Shown here: positions 8,068-17,077 of the stretch, in pieces | How positions within the stretch are numbered: the first letter of the stretch is position 1 | How the letters are laid out: the number at the start of each line of letters is the position of its first letter | Source of the DNA: Halieaceae bacterium | Lineage (GTDB): Bacteria > Pseudomonadota > Gammaproteobacteria > Pseudomonadales > Halieaceae | Assembly: GCA_028280635.1 (NCBI GenBank) | Contig: JANQLM010000052.1 | Span: forward strand, 1 to 37,381 | Direction of reading: 5' to 3' | DNA length: 37,381 bases | Notes under the pieces: model-generated | What the model was told of the DNA's origin: nothing | Seen by the model: only the letters and a program-made list of their open reading frames with translations | Database searches by the model: none | Translations under genes and position numbers: made by a program

Positions 8068-10506
8068 ATGCAAACCACTACCCGCACGCTGCTGCTGGGC
8101 GCGCTGCTGACACTGGTGGCGGCCTGCGCCCAGGAAGCCGGCCCCCCACAGAAGGCCAGCTTTGCCAGCATTGTCGCTGCCGCTGAACAGCGCGAGGGTT
8201 TCTACAATCTCCACTGGCATGCCGGTGATGGCAAGCTGTACCTGGAAATCGCCGAGTTCGATACACCCTTCCTTTATGTATCCTGGCTGGCGCGTGGGGT
8301 GGGTTCCAATGACCTGGGTCTGGATCGCGGCCAGTTGGGTGATACCCGGGTGGTGCGCTTCCAGCGCAGTGGGCCGCGGGTATTGCTGGTACAGGATAAT
8401 CTCGACTACCGTGCCGACTCAGACGATGCGGACGAGCGCGCCGCCGTGCAGCAGTCCTTTGCGTTTTCGGTGCTGGGCGGTTTCGATATTGCCGCGGAAG
8501 CCAGCGATGGCCGGGTGCTGGTGGACGCCACCGAGTTCTTCCTGCGCGATGCCCACGGAGTTGGGGACAGCCTGAAAGACAGTGAGGAGGGCGACTACAA
8601 GGCCTCCCCGGAGCTGTCGGCTATCTACCTGGCCAATACCAGAGCCTTCCCGGACAACACCGAGGTGGAAGCGATTGTCACCCTCACCGGTAAGCCGACG
8701 GGCAAGTACCTGCCGACGGTGGTGCCGGATCCGACCCGGGTGTCGGTGCACATTCGTCATTCCCTGGTGCGCCTGCCGGACGACAACTACACGCCCGTGC
8801 CCTTCGAGCCGCGCTCGGGGTACTTCGACCCGGCGTTCTTCGGCAGCTTTGCGGATTACGCCACGCCGATTCACCGGCCCCTGCACCGCGCCTGGCTGCC
8901 GCGTCACCGCCTCGAAAAGAAAGATCCCGCCGCCGAACTGAGCGAGGCGGTAGAGCCCATCGTCTACTACCTGGACCGGGGCGCTCCCGAGCCGGTGCGC
9001 TCGGCGCTACTGGAGGGTGCCCGCTGGTGGAACCAGGCCTTCGAGGCGGCGGGTTATCGCGACGCCTTCCGGGTGGAAGTGCTGCCGGAGGGCGCCGACC
9101 CGATGGACGTCCGCTACAACATTATTCAGTGGGTGCACCGCGCCACCCGCGGCTGGTCCTACGGCGCCTCGGTGCGCGACCCGCGCACCGGTGAGATCAT
9201 CAAGGGTCACGTCACCCTGGGTTCCCTGCGCGTGCGCCAGGACTACCTGCTGGGTGAGGGCCTGCTGCAACCCTATGGTGGCAAGGACCGCAGCGCTGAG
9301 GTGGAAGCCTTTGCCCTGGCGCGGTTGCGCCAGCTCTCCGCCCACGAGGTGGGCCACACCCTGGGCATTGCCCACAATTTTGCCGCCAGCGTTAACGACC
9401 GTGCCTCGGTAATGGACTATCCCCACCCGCTGCTGAAGCTGGATGCAAACGGCGAGGTGGACATCAGCGATGCCTACGGCGTGGGCATTGGGGAATGGGA
9501 CAAGCGTGTCATCCTGTTTGGTTACCAGGATTTTCCCGAGGGTGTCGACCCCAACGCGGGCCGCGCGGAGATTATGAGTGAGACCCTGGCGATGGGCCTG
9601 CACAACGTGGCGGACGCAGACTCGCGCAGCGTTGGCTCGGCCCATCCCTACGGCAGCCTCTGGGACAACGGCGCCAATGCCATGGATGAACTGGAGAATC
9701 TCACGGCTGTGCGTCGCGTGGTGCTCGATAGCTTCTCCGACGCGGTGGTCCGCGAGGGCAGGCCGCTGGCACAGATTGAGGAGGCGCTGGTGCCCATGTA
9801 CCTCCTGCACCGCTACCAGGTACAGGCGGTCGGCAAGTACCTGGGCGGGCAGTACTTTGACTACGCCCTGCGCGGCGACGGGCGGCCTGCGACCCGGGCG
9901 GTGACACGCGGTGAACAGGAGCGCGCTCTAAAGCAATTGCTGGATACCCTGTCAGTGGAGTTCCTCGCGCTGGACTCGCAACTGGTGGCGATGATTCCGC
10001 CGCGTCCGCCTGGCTTCCAGGCCACCCGTGAACTGTTCCAGCGCAGTACCGGTTCAGTGTTCGATCCGGTAGCAGCGGCCGAAGCCTCGGTAAAGCTGAC
10101 CCTGGACGTGCTCTTGAATCCCGAGCGCGCCGCCCGCATGAACAGGATGGCGGGGGGCGGGCTGCCAAGCTTCATCAGCGTTCTGGATGGCCTGTTGGAG
10201 GCCACCTGGCTTTCTTCTTCCTACCGTCCCCATCCGGTCTTGAAGCGGGCGGCGAATGACCAGGTGCTGATGGGCCTGCTGACACTGGCTAAGAATCCCG
10301 CTGCCACCATGCAGGTGCGCGCCCAGGCGCTCAGTGCGTTGCGGAAGATTGAGTTTCGAACCCGGTCTGTGCCTGGTGGCGAAGCTGATTGGGGGGCGCA
10401 CTATCGCGCTGCCAACAGCCTGGCTGAACAGGCCCTGGAGGAGCCGCTGTCGGAAGAGAGGTCGTCGCCGAAGCCGCCGCCCGGCTCACCGATTGGGCTG
10501 GAGTAA
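8068..10506 (+). CDS. zinc-dependent metzincin lipoprotein (DUF5117-type)
   Basis: An 812-residue exported metalloprotease. The N-terminus is a lipoprotein signal (hydrophobic segment ending LVAAC, cysteine near residue 17), so it is probably outer-membrane or periplasm anchored. The zinc site HEVGHTLGIAH has ligands H426, H430 and H436 with catalytic E427, and is followed by a Met-turn-like SVMDYP. This fits the large DUF5117/DUF4953 zinc peptidase group found in marine bacteria and Bacteroidetes; substrates are unknown. The ATG at 8068 has a strong GGGAGGG ribosome site; a longer frame from 8002 lies inside the preceding gene. It converges with the next gene, six bases apart. Confidence 0.88.
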   Translation: MQTTTRTLLLGALLTLVAACAQEAGPPQKASFASIVAAAEQREGFYNLHWHAGDGKLYLEIAEFDTPFLYVSWLARGVGSNDLGLDRGQLGDTRVVRFQRSGPRVLLVQDNLDYRADSDDADERAAVQQSFAFSVLGGFDIAAEASDGRVLVDATEFFLRDAHGVGDSLKDSEEGDYKASPELSAIYLANTRAFPDNTEVEAIVTLTGKPTGKYLPTVVPDPTRVSVHIRHSLVRLPDDNYTPVPFEPRSGYFDPAFFGSFADYATPIHRPLHRAWLPRHRLEKKDPAAELSEAVEPIVYYLDRGAPEPVRSALLEGARWWNQAFEAAGYRDAFRVEVLPEGADPMDVRYNIIQWVHRATRGWSYGASVRDPRTGEIIKGHVTLGSLRVRQDYLLGEGLLQPYGGKDRSAEVEAFALARLRQLSAHEVGHTLGIAHNFAASVNDRASVMDYPHPLLKLDANGEVDISDAYGVGIGEWDKRVILFGYQDFPEGVDPNAGRAEIMSETLAMGLHNVADADSRSVGSAHPYGSLWDNGANAMDELENLTAVRRVVLDSFSDAVVREGRPLAQIEEALVPMYLLHRYQVQAVGKYLGGQYFDYALRGDGRPATRAVTRGEQERALKQLLDTLSVEFLALDSQLVAMIPPRPPGFQATRELFQRSTGSVFDPVAAAEASVKLTLDVLLNPERAARMNRMAGGGLPSFISVLDGLLEATWLSSSYRPHPVLKRAANDQVLMGLLTLAKNPAATMQVRAQALSALRKIEFRTRSVPGGEADWGAHYRAANSLAEQALEEPLSEERSSPKPPPGSPIGLE

Positions 10507-10512
10507 AGGTGT

Positions 10513-10956
10513 CTACTTGTCCAGCAGGTAGTGCATTACCTGCTGGATGATGATGGAAGAGCCTTCCCGGAGGGCGCGGCGCACCTGGGTGACATTGGTC
10601 TGGGAGCGTTCCATGACCGAGGGCGGCAGGCCGTCGTCGACCTCGTCCTCGGGAATACCCAGCTCCAGTTCGGAGCGCGAGGACAGCAGCAGGAAGCCGC
10701 GCTGGGTCAGCACCGCCTGGTCGAGGGCTTCCTCGCGGATGGTCTCGGTGAAGTTGATGTAACCGGCTTCGGCCATCCAGGTCATGGCGCTGAAACAGGA
10801 CTGGTGGCGCTCGGAGTGCAGGCCGAATTCATCGGGGGTGTCCGGGCCACAGATATCGTCCACGTAGAGCACGGTCTTGCGTGGGAAGGTCGCGTACAGG
10901 CGCAGGAATATCATTGCGCAGTCGCGGTAAAAGTCGTCGATGTGCAGGTCGGCCAT
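10513..10956 (-). CDS. conserved hypothetical protein, 147 residues
   Basis: A soluble 147-residue protein that I do not recognise. It has no signal peptide or membrane segment. The N-terminus (DLHIDDFYRDCAMIFLRLY) and the middle (CFSAMTWMAEAGYINF) look helical, with a possible winged-helix flavour around the GYINF stretch, but this is only an impression. Codon use and composition match neighbours, and the gene diverges from msrB across 68 bases. Its last codons form a perfect inverted repeat (10520-10547). It could be a small regulatory or adaptor protein. Confidence 0.7.
   Translation of the reverse strand: MADLHIDDFYRDCAMIFLRLYATFPRKTVLYVDDICGPDTPDEFGLHSERHQSCFSAMTWMAEAGYINFTETIREEALDQAVLTQRGFLLLSSRSELELGIPEDEVDDGLPPSVMERSQTNVTQVRRALREGSSIIIQQVMHYLLDK
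10520..10547. terminator. perfect 11-bp inverted repeat between convergent genes
   Basis: Stem 10520-10530 pairs perfectly with 10537-10547 around a six-base loop (GTGCAT). It lies inside the last codons of the minus-strand gene and 14 bases after the stop of the metalloprotease. It could end transcription from both sides, although no T-run follows on either strand. Confidence 0.45.
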
Positions 10957-11024
10957 GGTCCGTGGGGCGCGTGCTGGATAAGCTTTTTGTTTTGATTCTT
11001 TGTTGACGGAGGAGTGTACAGCAG

Positions 11025-11426
11025 ATGAGTAAAGATCTTGAAGATAACGAATACTGGCGCGACAAGCTGACGCCGGAAGAATTCCACATCACCCGCGAGA
11101 AGGGCACCGAGCGCGCCTTCAGCGGTGAGTACTGGAACACCAAGGAGATGGGAGCCTATAAATGCCGCTGCTGCGGTGAAACCCTGTTCCTGTCAGACAG
11201 CAAGTACGATTCCGGCTGCGGCTGGCCCAGCTTCTTCCAGCCCGCCGACGGCGAGAAAATCCGCGAGGCCCGCGACACGTCCCATGGCATGATCCGCACC
11301 GAGGTCATGTGCGACAACTGCGGTGCACACCTGGGCCACGTATTCGAAGACGGCCCCCAGGACGAGACCGGGTTGCGCTACTGCATCAATTCAGCGTCGA
11401 TCAAGCTGGAGAAAAGCGAGGCCTAG
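11025..11426 (+). CDS. msrB: peptide-methionine (R)-S-oxide reductase
   Basis: MsrB reduces methionine-R-sulfoxide in proteins, a repair step after oxidative damage. The 133-residue cytoplasmic protein has the structural zinc site formed by C47/C50 and C96/C99, the GWPSFF substrate-binding segment (66-71) and the catalytic cysteine C120 in RYCINSAS. A strong GGAGGAG ribosome site precedes the ATG. No MsrA domain is fused. It converges with the PhoD gene 35 bases away, and a perfect 18-base palindrome (11416-11433) covers its stop codon. Confidence 0.97.
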   Translation: MSKDLEDNEYWRDKLTPEEFHITREKGTERAFSGEYWNTKEMGAYKCRCCGETLFLSDSKYDSGCGWPSFFQPADGEKIREARDTSHGMIRTEVMCDNCGAHLGHVFEDGPQDETGLRYCINSASIKLEKSEA

Positions 11427-11433
11427 GCCTCGC
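11416..11433. terminator. 18-base palindrome over the msrB stop codon
   Basis: A perfect palindrome, GCGAGGCCTAGGCCTCGC, spans the msrB stop and lies between two convergent genes. It might act as a weak bidirectional termination structure. There is no loop and no T-run, so this is tentative. Confidence 0.3.
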
Positions 11434-11461
11434 CCTCCCTACAGCGTTGCAACCATGCCTG

Positions 11462-13201
11462 CTAGCCTAGCAGCAGGTCGTCGGCGCTCACCGTCATGCT
11501 GTTGGCGCGGTTCTCCATCAGCGTATAGGTGGTGCTGTCGATATTGGAGACATAGTGCCAGTCGGCAGTAGTGGCGTCGGAGGTGAAGGTCACGCGCATC
11601 CAGCCACGGTCGCTGATATTGGTGTAGATCAGGTCATCGATCAGGGTGACCAGCGGTGCTTCAAACAGCGCCGCCGCATCGGCCCCCAGCGCACCTTCCA
11701 GGCCCGGCGAGGTCACGCTGGGCGCTGCAAACTCCACACCCACTACGTTACCCTGCGTATCCCTTAGCTGTGAGGCCCAGGCGTTGTGGGTGTCTCCGGC
11801 CAGCGTCACCAGCCGTGCGTCCACCGAGGCGGCGTGGGTGAGAATGTCATCCCGGTTGAAGCCGTAACCGTCCCAGGCATCGAGGTTGTAGGGGATGGCG
11901 GAATCCAGCAGCGCTTGCTGTTCCGGTGTGCGTTGGTCCTCCGGCGTGTTCTTGGCGGCGACTGAAGCGAGCACCGCGGCCACACCGGCTGCCAGGGCGT
12001 CATCGCCCAGGTTGCTGGGGTCCAGCGCCAGCAGGATTTGCGCCGGCAGGTTGTAGCGCCCCACCAGCACCTGCTGGCCCAGCACCTGCCAGGTGGTGCT
12101 GCTGTTCGTCAGGCGATCCTTGAGCCAGGCGTTCTGCTCCTCACCCAGCAACTGTCGGTTTGAGTCGTTGATGGCGGCCCGCGCGGCGTCGAGGTCTATC
12201 ATGCCGCCGCTGGTAAACGGTGCGTAGCTAAGCTGCTGGTCGCGGCCAATCAAGCGGGTGTCCAGCATCAGCAAATCGACCAGGTCACCGAATTGGAACT
12301 GGCGGTAGATCACCTCCCGGTTGGTCGATGGCGGTCGGATGGGCAGCCACTCGTACCAGGCCTGCAATGCCACGGCGACGCGCTCGTCGAAGTCGCCTTC
12401 AGTGTCCGGCTGGTGGTTCTCGGCGCCTTCGCGCCAGGTATCATTGGTGATCTCGTGGTCGTCCCACACCACGTAGAAGGGGTGAGCCCCATGGCAGGCC
12501 TGCAGGTCCGGGTCGGTGCGGTACTGGGCGTAGCGGGTGCGGTAGTCTGAGAGGCTGAGGATCTCGGTTTCTGGCTGGGACAGGCGGCCGAACTCCTCGG
12601 CGCGATCGCTGGCATAGCCGTCCACGGCATATTCATAGATATAGTCACCGAGGTGCAGCACTGCGTCCACGTCGCTGTTGGCGATCTCCCGGTAGACGTT
12701 GAAGAAGCCGGCCGGGTAGTTGGAGCAGGAAATCACCGCGAAGCTGGTGGCGGCCACGGCGCCGGTGGGCAGCGTGCGGGTGCGGCCCACCGGTGAACTT
12801 ACGTCCTGCACAATAAAGCGGTAGAAGTAGGCGGTGCCGGCCGCCAGGCCGGTGACATCCACCTTGGCGGTGTAGTCCACCTCGTCGGTGGTGGTGCCGT
12901 CACCGCTGGCGACCACGTCTTCGAAGGACTCATCGGTGGCCACCTCCCAGCGGATTCTCACCAGACCGGGCTGCGCCGGTGTGGCTCTTGTCCAGATTAT
13001 GACCGAGTTATCCAGGGCGTCCCCGGAGGCCACACCATGCTGAAAACTGGCCGCCACACCCGGGTCATCGATGAATGTATCGTCGCTGTCGGAGCATCCC
13101 AGCAGGTTGCCGCCCAGCAGCGGTAGCAGCGAACCGGCCGCCAGCCCTTTAATGACGCGGCGTCGCTCGATCAGGGGTGGCTTGGAGTCTTGGTCTGACA
13201 T
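11462..13201 (-). CDS. phoD: PhoD family alkaline phosphatase, Tat-exported lipoprotein
   Basis: A 579-residue phosphatase/phosphodiesterase of the PhoD family. The N-terminus has a twin-arginine signal (ERRRVIKG, R13-R15) followed by a lipobox-like LLGC (C36), so it is probably exported folded and lipid-anchored. An N-terminal beta domain (about 45-155, HGVASGDALDNSVIIWTRA) precedes the metallophosphatase domain with SCSNYPAGF, LHLGDYIYEY, WDDHEITND and LAGDTHNAW motifs. The expected metal-binding residues appear present. A Pho-box-like sequence lies 44-61 bases upstream of the ATG, consistent with phosphate-starvation control. Confidence 0.92.
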   Translation of the reverse strand: MSDQDSKPPLIERRRVIKGLAAGSLLPLLGGNLLGCSDSDDTFIDDPGVAASFQHGVASGDALDNSVIIWTRATPAQPGLVRIRWEVATDESFEDVVASGDGTTTDEVDYTAKVDVTGLAAGTAYFYRFIVQDVSSPVGRTRTLPTGAVAATSFAVISCSNYPAGFFNVYREIANSDVDAVLHLGDYIYEYAVDGYASDRAEEFGRLSQPETEILSLSDYRTRYAQYRTDPDLQACHGAHPFYVVWDDHEITNDTWREGAENHQPDTEGDFDERVAVALQAWYEWLPIRPPSTNREVIYRQFQFGDLVDLLMLDTRLIGRDQQLSYAPFTSGGMIDLDAARAAINDSNRQLLGEEQNAWLKDRLTNSSTTWQVLGQQVLVGRYNLPAQILLALDPSNLGDDALAAGVAAVLASVAAKNTPEDQRTPEQQALLDSAIPYNLDAWDGYGFNRDDILTHAASVDARLVTLAGDTHNAWASQLRDTQGNVVGVEFAAPSVTSPGLEGALGADAAALFEAPLVTLIDDLIYTNISDRGWMRVTFTSDATTADWHYVSNIDSTTYTLMENRANSMTVSADDLLLG

Positions 13202-13244
13202 AGTCTCTCCCGAGGGGTAAAAGCGCTCAATATGCCGCTTTTGC

Positions 13245-13262
13245 GTGTCATCTGCATGACAA
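13245..13262 (-). promoter_or_regulatory. Pho-box-like site upstream of phoD
   Basis: On the minus strand the sequence TTGTCATGCAGATGACAC matches the 18-base E. coli Pho box consensus at about 12 positions, including TGTCAT and the closing CAC. It sits 44-61 bases before the phoD ATG. The same bases form an inverted repeat (TGTCAT-N4-ATGACA), so another dimeric regulator is possible. Confidence 0.4.
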
Positions 13263-13341
13263 ATCTTGCCCGAATGATGGGCAATCCAAGGCTATAAGGG
13301 TCACGTACATCCACCCAGAGCTTTGCAAACAGGACAAGCAC

Positions 13342-14031
13342 ATGGAAGCTATTGCCAACAACGGAGCCACGGTAAAGAACAACGTAGAACTCGCGATCAG
13401 CGCGGAGGCGCGCCGTGTGCGCGACGCCCTGGTGGAGCGCGGGCTGGAAACACCCATGGTCTACAACGGATTGTCTCGCGACGAGAAATACAAGCGTCTG
13501 TGCGAGTCGTTTACCGATGTGGCCGAGACCCTGGGGCTGGATCTGGCAGACGACAGCCTGCAGGAGACCCCCCACCGCATCGCCAAGATGTACCTGGACG
13601 AAATATTTAGCGGCCTGGACTACGGCCACTTCCCGAAGATCTCCGTGATTGACAACAAGATGGGTGTCGAGGAGATGGTCAAGGTTGACGAGATTTCCGT
13701 GACCAGTACCTGCGAGCATCACTTCGTCACCATCGACGGTATGGCTCGGGTTGCCTACATCCCCGGCGAAAAGATTATTGGCCTGTCCAAGATCAATCGC
13801 ATCGTGCGTTTCTTTGCCCAGCGGCCGCAGGTGCAGGAGCGCCTGACCCAGCAGGTGCTGGTAGCCCTGCAAACCCTGCTGGAGACCGAGAATGTGGCGG
13901 TGACCATTGATGCCACCCACTACTGCGTGAAAGCGCGCGGTGTTATGGACGTCAATTCCCGCACCCAGACCACCTCGCTGGGCGGCGCCTTCAAAACCGA
14001 TCCCAGCACCCGGGCCGAATTCCTCGCCTGA
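13342..14031 (+). CDS. folE: GTP cyclohydrolase I, E. coli-type paralogue
   Basis: Second FolE of the window, 229 residues and closely similar to E. coli FolE as I recall it ([38 protein letters not shown]). Zinc ligands C124, H127 and C195 are in place with the E. coli spacing. The N-terminus is about 14 residues longer than in E. coli. It makes dihydroneopterin triphosphate like the paralogue at 361, so the two may supply different pathways or conditions. It diverges from phoD across 140 bases and is followed by a hairpin. Confidence 0.96.
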   Translation: MEAIANNGATVKNNVELAISAEARRVRDALVERGLETPMVYNGLSRDEKYKRLCESFTDVAETLGLDLADDSLQETPHRIAKMYLDEIFSGLDYGHFPKISVIDNKMGVEEMVKVDEISVTSTCEHHFVTIDGMARVAYIPGEKIIGLSKINRIVRFFAQRPQVQERLTQQVLVALQTLLETENVAVTIDATHYCVKARGVMDVNSRTQTTSLGGAFKTDPSTRAEFLA

Positions 14032-14039
14032 TTGATGCG

Positions 14040-14065
14040 GGCGCCGCGGACCTCACCGCGGTGCC
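14040..14065 (+). terminator. possible terminator of the second folE
   Basis: A ten-base-pair stem with one G-U pair (14040-14049 with 14056-14065, loop ACCTCA) starts nine bases after the stop codon. A pyrimidine-rich stretch follows, not a clean T-run. Confidence 0.4.
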
Positions 14066-14214
14066 TCACTCCCTCCTGTCTTTCTTCCCGGCCACTGATT
14101 GCGCCGAATCGGTGCAGATAGTTTATTTGTGCTCCGGAGCAGGGCGCTCATAACCCCCATTTGTTACGGCTTATGCATCCCCCTGTTCCGCTCTGCGGTT
14201 CCGCGGCGCCAGCC

Positions 14215-14228
14215 TTGACTTGTATCAA
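14215..14228 (+). promoter_or_regulatory. FNR/Anr-like site upstream of the TonB operon
   Basis: TTGACTTGTATCAA matches the FNR/Anr dimer consensus TTGAT-N4-ATCAA at nine of ten defined positions. It lies about 92 bases before the first gene of the operon. The rest of the 288-base gap (14032-14319) shows the folE hairpin and no convincing -35/-10 pair. Confidence 0.4.
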
Positions 14229-14319
14229 GGAGGTTGGCGCCGATACCTGCGTATGCTGTAGGCCTACCAATAAAGTGCGGCGTGGGCATAGCTGCGCCGC
14301 CACAAAAGGGGGGCATCGT

Positions 14320-15090
14320 ATGTCGCGAACCTGGCATTCTCTTCTTATTCTGGCCTGTTTGGCCGCCGGTCCCGTCCTGGCACAGGACACTGTTCGCGAG
14401 ATCGAACAAGAGGGTATCGAACGCACCAGCGACGGGCGCGCTGTGCAGCAGCAGGTGGACAGGCTGCATTCGGAATCTCGGGACCTGGTGGATGAATACT
14501 ACGCCCACCTGAAACTGGTTGACGGTCTCAAACTCTACAACGCCATGCTGCAGCGCCAGTTGCAGAACCAGGCGGAAGAAATCTCCATCCTGCAGAACTC
14601 CATCGCCGACGTGGCCACTGTGGAGCGGCAGATTCTGCCCATTATGTCGCGCATGATCGACGGCCTGGAGCAGTTCATCGGCTTTGACGTGCCCTTCCTG
14701 CTGGAGGAGCGCCAGGACCGGGTGGCCGATCTGCGGGCGCTGTTGCCCCGGGCGGACGTTACGGTGGCGGAAAAAACCCGCCGGGTGATGGAGGCTTACC
14801 AGATTGAGAACGACTACGGCCGCACGATCGAGGCCTACCGTGGGAAACTGGACCTGGCTACCGCGAGCTTCGACGCCGATTTCCTGCGTGTGGGTCGCGT
14901 GGCCCTGATGTACCGGGTGGTGGGCAGCGATGACATCGGCTTCTGGGACCAGCAGGGTAAACAATGGGTGCCGTTGTCCTCCGGGCGCTGGCGACGCTAT
15001 GTGGACCAGGGTCTGAAAGTGGCGCGCCAGGAGATCGCCCCAGAGCTGATCTCGGTGGCCCTTGATCCGGCACAGGAGGTACAGCGATGA
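14320..15090 (+). CDS. DUF3450 periplasmic protein of a TonB system
   Basis: A 256-residue protein with a clear Sec signal peptide (cleavage probably after VLAQ, residue 22) and a long helical, coiled-coil-like region (about 30-110, ending in QNQAEEISILQNSI). This matches DUF3450, found next to TonB2-type ExbB/TtpC genes. It is probably periplasmic and may work with the extended periplasmic domain of the next gene product; that is inference. The ATG at 14320 follows AAGGGGGG; a longer frame from 14161 is not needed. Its stop overlaps the next ATG (ATGA). Confidence 0.88.
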   Translation: MSRTWHSLLILACLAAGPVLAQDTVREIEQEGIERTSDGRAVQQQVDRLHSESRDLVDEYYAHLKLVDGLKLYNAMLQRQLQNQAEEISILQNSIADVATVERQILPIMSRMIDGLEQFIGFDVPFLLEERQDRVADLRALLPRADVTVAEKTRRVMEAYQIENDYGRTIEAYRGKLDLATASFDADFLRVGRVALMYRVVGSDDIGFWDQQGKQWVPLSSGRWRRYVDQGLKVARQEIAPELISVALDPAQEVQR

Positions 15091-16523
15091 GCACATTCAA
15101 ACCCTACCTGGAAAAGCCTGTGCTGTTGGTCTTGCTGCTGCTGTGCCTGGTGGTACCGGCGATGGCCCAGGAGGCTGCGGACACGGCAGCGCCAGCGGAA
15201 GAACCAGCCGAGGAAAAGGCCGAGAACCCGGTCACCCTGGACGGCTTGCTGGAAGCGGTGCGCAGTGGTCGCCTGGCGGAAAGCCGCAGTAACGAGGAGC
15301 GGCTGACGGAGTTCCGCCGCGAGCGCAACCGGCGCCAGCAGATGCTGGAAGACATCATCGCCGAGGAACGGCGCCAGGAAGCCATCAGCAAGGAGCGCGA
15401 GGCACGCTTCGAGGAAAACGAGGCCGAGATCGGGGAGTTGGAAGAACGCCTGAAGGAGCGCATGGGTTCCCTCAAGGAGCTGTTCGGTGTCCTGCAGCAG
15501 GTCGCCAGCGACGCCCAGGCGCAGTTTTATGTGTCCCTGACCCAGCTCGAGTTTGCCGAGCGCAATGACTTCCTGATCGACTTCGCTGGCCGCATGGGTA
15601 AAGCCAACCGCCTGCCGGAGCTCAATGAAATCGAGAAGCTCTGGTATGAGCTGCAGCGCGAGATGGTGGAGTCCGGGCGTATTGTGACGCAAACCCTGCC
15701 CGTGGTGACGTCGGAGGGACTGGAAGAGCAGCGCCCGGTCACCCGTGTCGGCCTGTTCAACGTGGTGGCTGACGGCAAGTTTTTGCAGTACGTGCCAGAA
15801 ACTGGCCGCCTGCTGGAGTTCTCAAGGCAGCCCGACAGTCGCTTCCTGCAGGGCCCGCGAGCCTTCGCGGACGGAGAGAGCGGCTACTTCCCCTTCGCCA
15901 TCGACCCGGTGCGCGGCCAGCTGCTGACGATTCTCACCCAGGCGCCAAATCTGCGTGAGCGCATCGGCCAGGGCGGGGTTATTGGCTACATTATTATCAG
16001 TATCGGCATCTGCGGCGTGCTGCTGGCGCTGTGGCGTTTCGTGTCGCTGTCGCTGGAGTCGCGCCGTATCCGCTCGCAGTTGGCGGATCTGGAACACCCG
16101 CGGGATGACAACTCCCTGGGCCGTATCCTCAAGGCCTACCGCGAGGATCGCGAGCTGGATGTGGAAGCGCTGGAACTGAAGATGGGTGAGTCGGTGTTGC
16201 GGGAAGTGCCGCATATCAACCGTCACCTGCCGTTGCTGAAGATCATTGCCGCGGTGGCGCCGCTGATGGGGCTGCTGGGTACGGTGACCGGCATGATCAT
16301 TACGTTTCAGGCAATTACGCTCTTCGGTGCGGGCGACCCGCGCCTGATGGCGGGCGGTATCTCCCAGGCGCTGATTACGACAGTGCTGGGCCTGACGGTG
16401 GCAATTCCCACTCTGCTGCTGCACAACGTGGTGCAGGGCAGGGCCCAGGTGATCACCGATATCCTCCAACATGAGGCGGTGGCGGTGGTCGCCGAGCGTG
16501 CGGAGCGAGACCAGCCGGCATGA
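15087..16523 (+). CDS. ttpC: TtpC-like MotA/TolQ/ExbB protein with periplasmic coiled coil
   Basis: A 478-residue proton-channel family protein. It has a signal peptide (residues 1-28), a strongly charged coiled-coil periplasmic region (about 60-140), then three membrane segments near 293-318, 383-410 and 430-452. The ExbB-type AAVAPLMGLLGTVTGM motif lies in the second segment. This extended layout matches TtpC, the additional component of Vibrio TonB2 systems. It overlaps the upstream DUF3450 gene and the downstream exbB by four bases each, indicating coupled translation. Role: energising outer-membrane TonB-dependent transport, by homology. Confidence 0.88.
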   Translation: MSTFKPYLEKPVLLVLLLLCLVVPAMAQEAADTAAPAEEPAEEKAENPVTLDGLLEAVRSGRLAESRSNEERLTEFRRERNRRQQMLEDIIAEERRQEAISKEREARFEENEAEIGELEERLKERMGSLKELFGVLQQVASDAQAQFYVSLTQLEFAERNDFLIDFAGRMGKANRLPELNEIEKLWYELQREMVESGRIVTQTLPVVTSEGLEEQRPVTRVGLFNVVADGKFLQYVPETGRLLEFSRQPDSRFLQGPRAFADGESGYFPFAIDPVRGQLLTILTQAPNLRERIGQGGVIGYIIISIGICGVLLALWRFVSLSLESRRIRSQLADLEHPRDDNSLGRILKAYREDRELDVEALELKMGESVLREVPHINRHLPLLKIIAAVAPLMGLLGTVTGMIITFQAITLFGAGDPRLMAGGISQALITTVLGLTVAIPTLLLHNVVQGRAQVITDILQHEAVAVVAERAERDQPA

Positions 16524-17077
16524 TGGCCCTGATCGACGGCTACCTGCCCTGGCTGGGCGACCTGCTGTCGCTGGGCGGGAATATTCTCGCCCTGATCCTG
16601 GTCATGGCTTTTCTGCTGTGGACGCTGCTGTGCGAGCGCCTTTACTTTCTGTACGTGACGTACCCAAAGCACGCCCGTAACGCGGTCAAGCTTTGGAATG
16701 ACCGCAAGGACAAAACCTCCTGGTTTGCGCACCAGTACCGCGATCACCTGCGCCATCGCATCAGTGCCGAGCTCAACAAGCACTATTCGCTGATCGGTAC
16801 GATTATCAAGGTCTGCCCCCTGTTGGGCCTGCTCGGCACGGTGGGAGGCATGCTGGAGATTTTCGACGCCCTGGCGGCTACCGGCTCCAACAACCCACGC
16901 TCCATGGCGTCCGGGGTATCAAAGGCCACGGTATCGACCCTGGCGGGGATGGTAGTGGCCATCTTCGGCCTGCTGCTCGGCAAGTTTGCCGAGCGCCGCG
17001 CCTTTGCGGAACGGGACCGCCTCGAGGCGCGCCTCTCATTCATAGCGGAGGGTGACAATGCTTCGTCAGCTTCGTAA
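16520..17077 (+). CDS. exbB: ExbB proton-channel subunit
   Basis: A 185-residue MotA/TolQ/ExbB protein of the short type with three predicted membrane helices (about 15-35, 90-115 and 130-155) and the conserved CPLLGLLGTVGGM segment. With ExbD it forms the proton channel that powers TonB. The first ATG overlaps the stop of the TtpC-like gene; a second ATG follows immediately. Its 3' end overlaps the exbD start by about 20 bases. The ttpC-exbB-exbD-tonB order is that of TonB2 systems. Confidence 0.92.
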   Translation: MMALIDGYLPWLGDLLSLGGNILALILVMAFLLWTLLCERLYFLYVTYPKHARNAVKLWNDRKDKTSWFAHQYRDHLRHRISAELNKHYSLIGTIIKVCPLLGLLGTVGGMLEIFDALAATGSNNPRSMASGVSKATVSTLAGMVVAIFGLLLGKFAERRAFAERDRLEARLSFIAEGDNASSAS

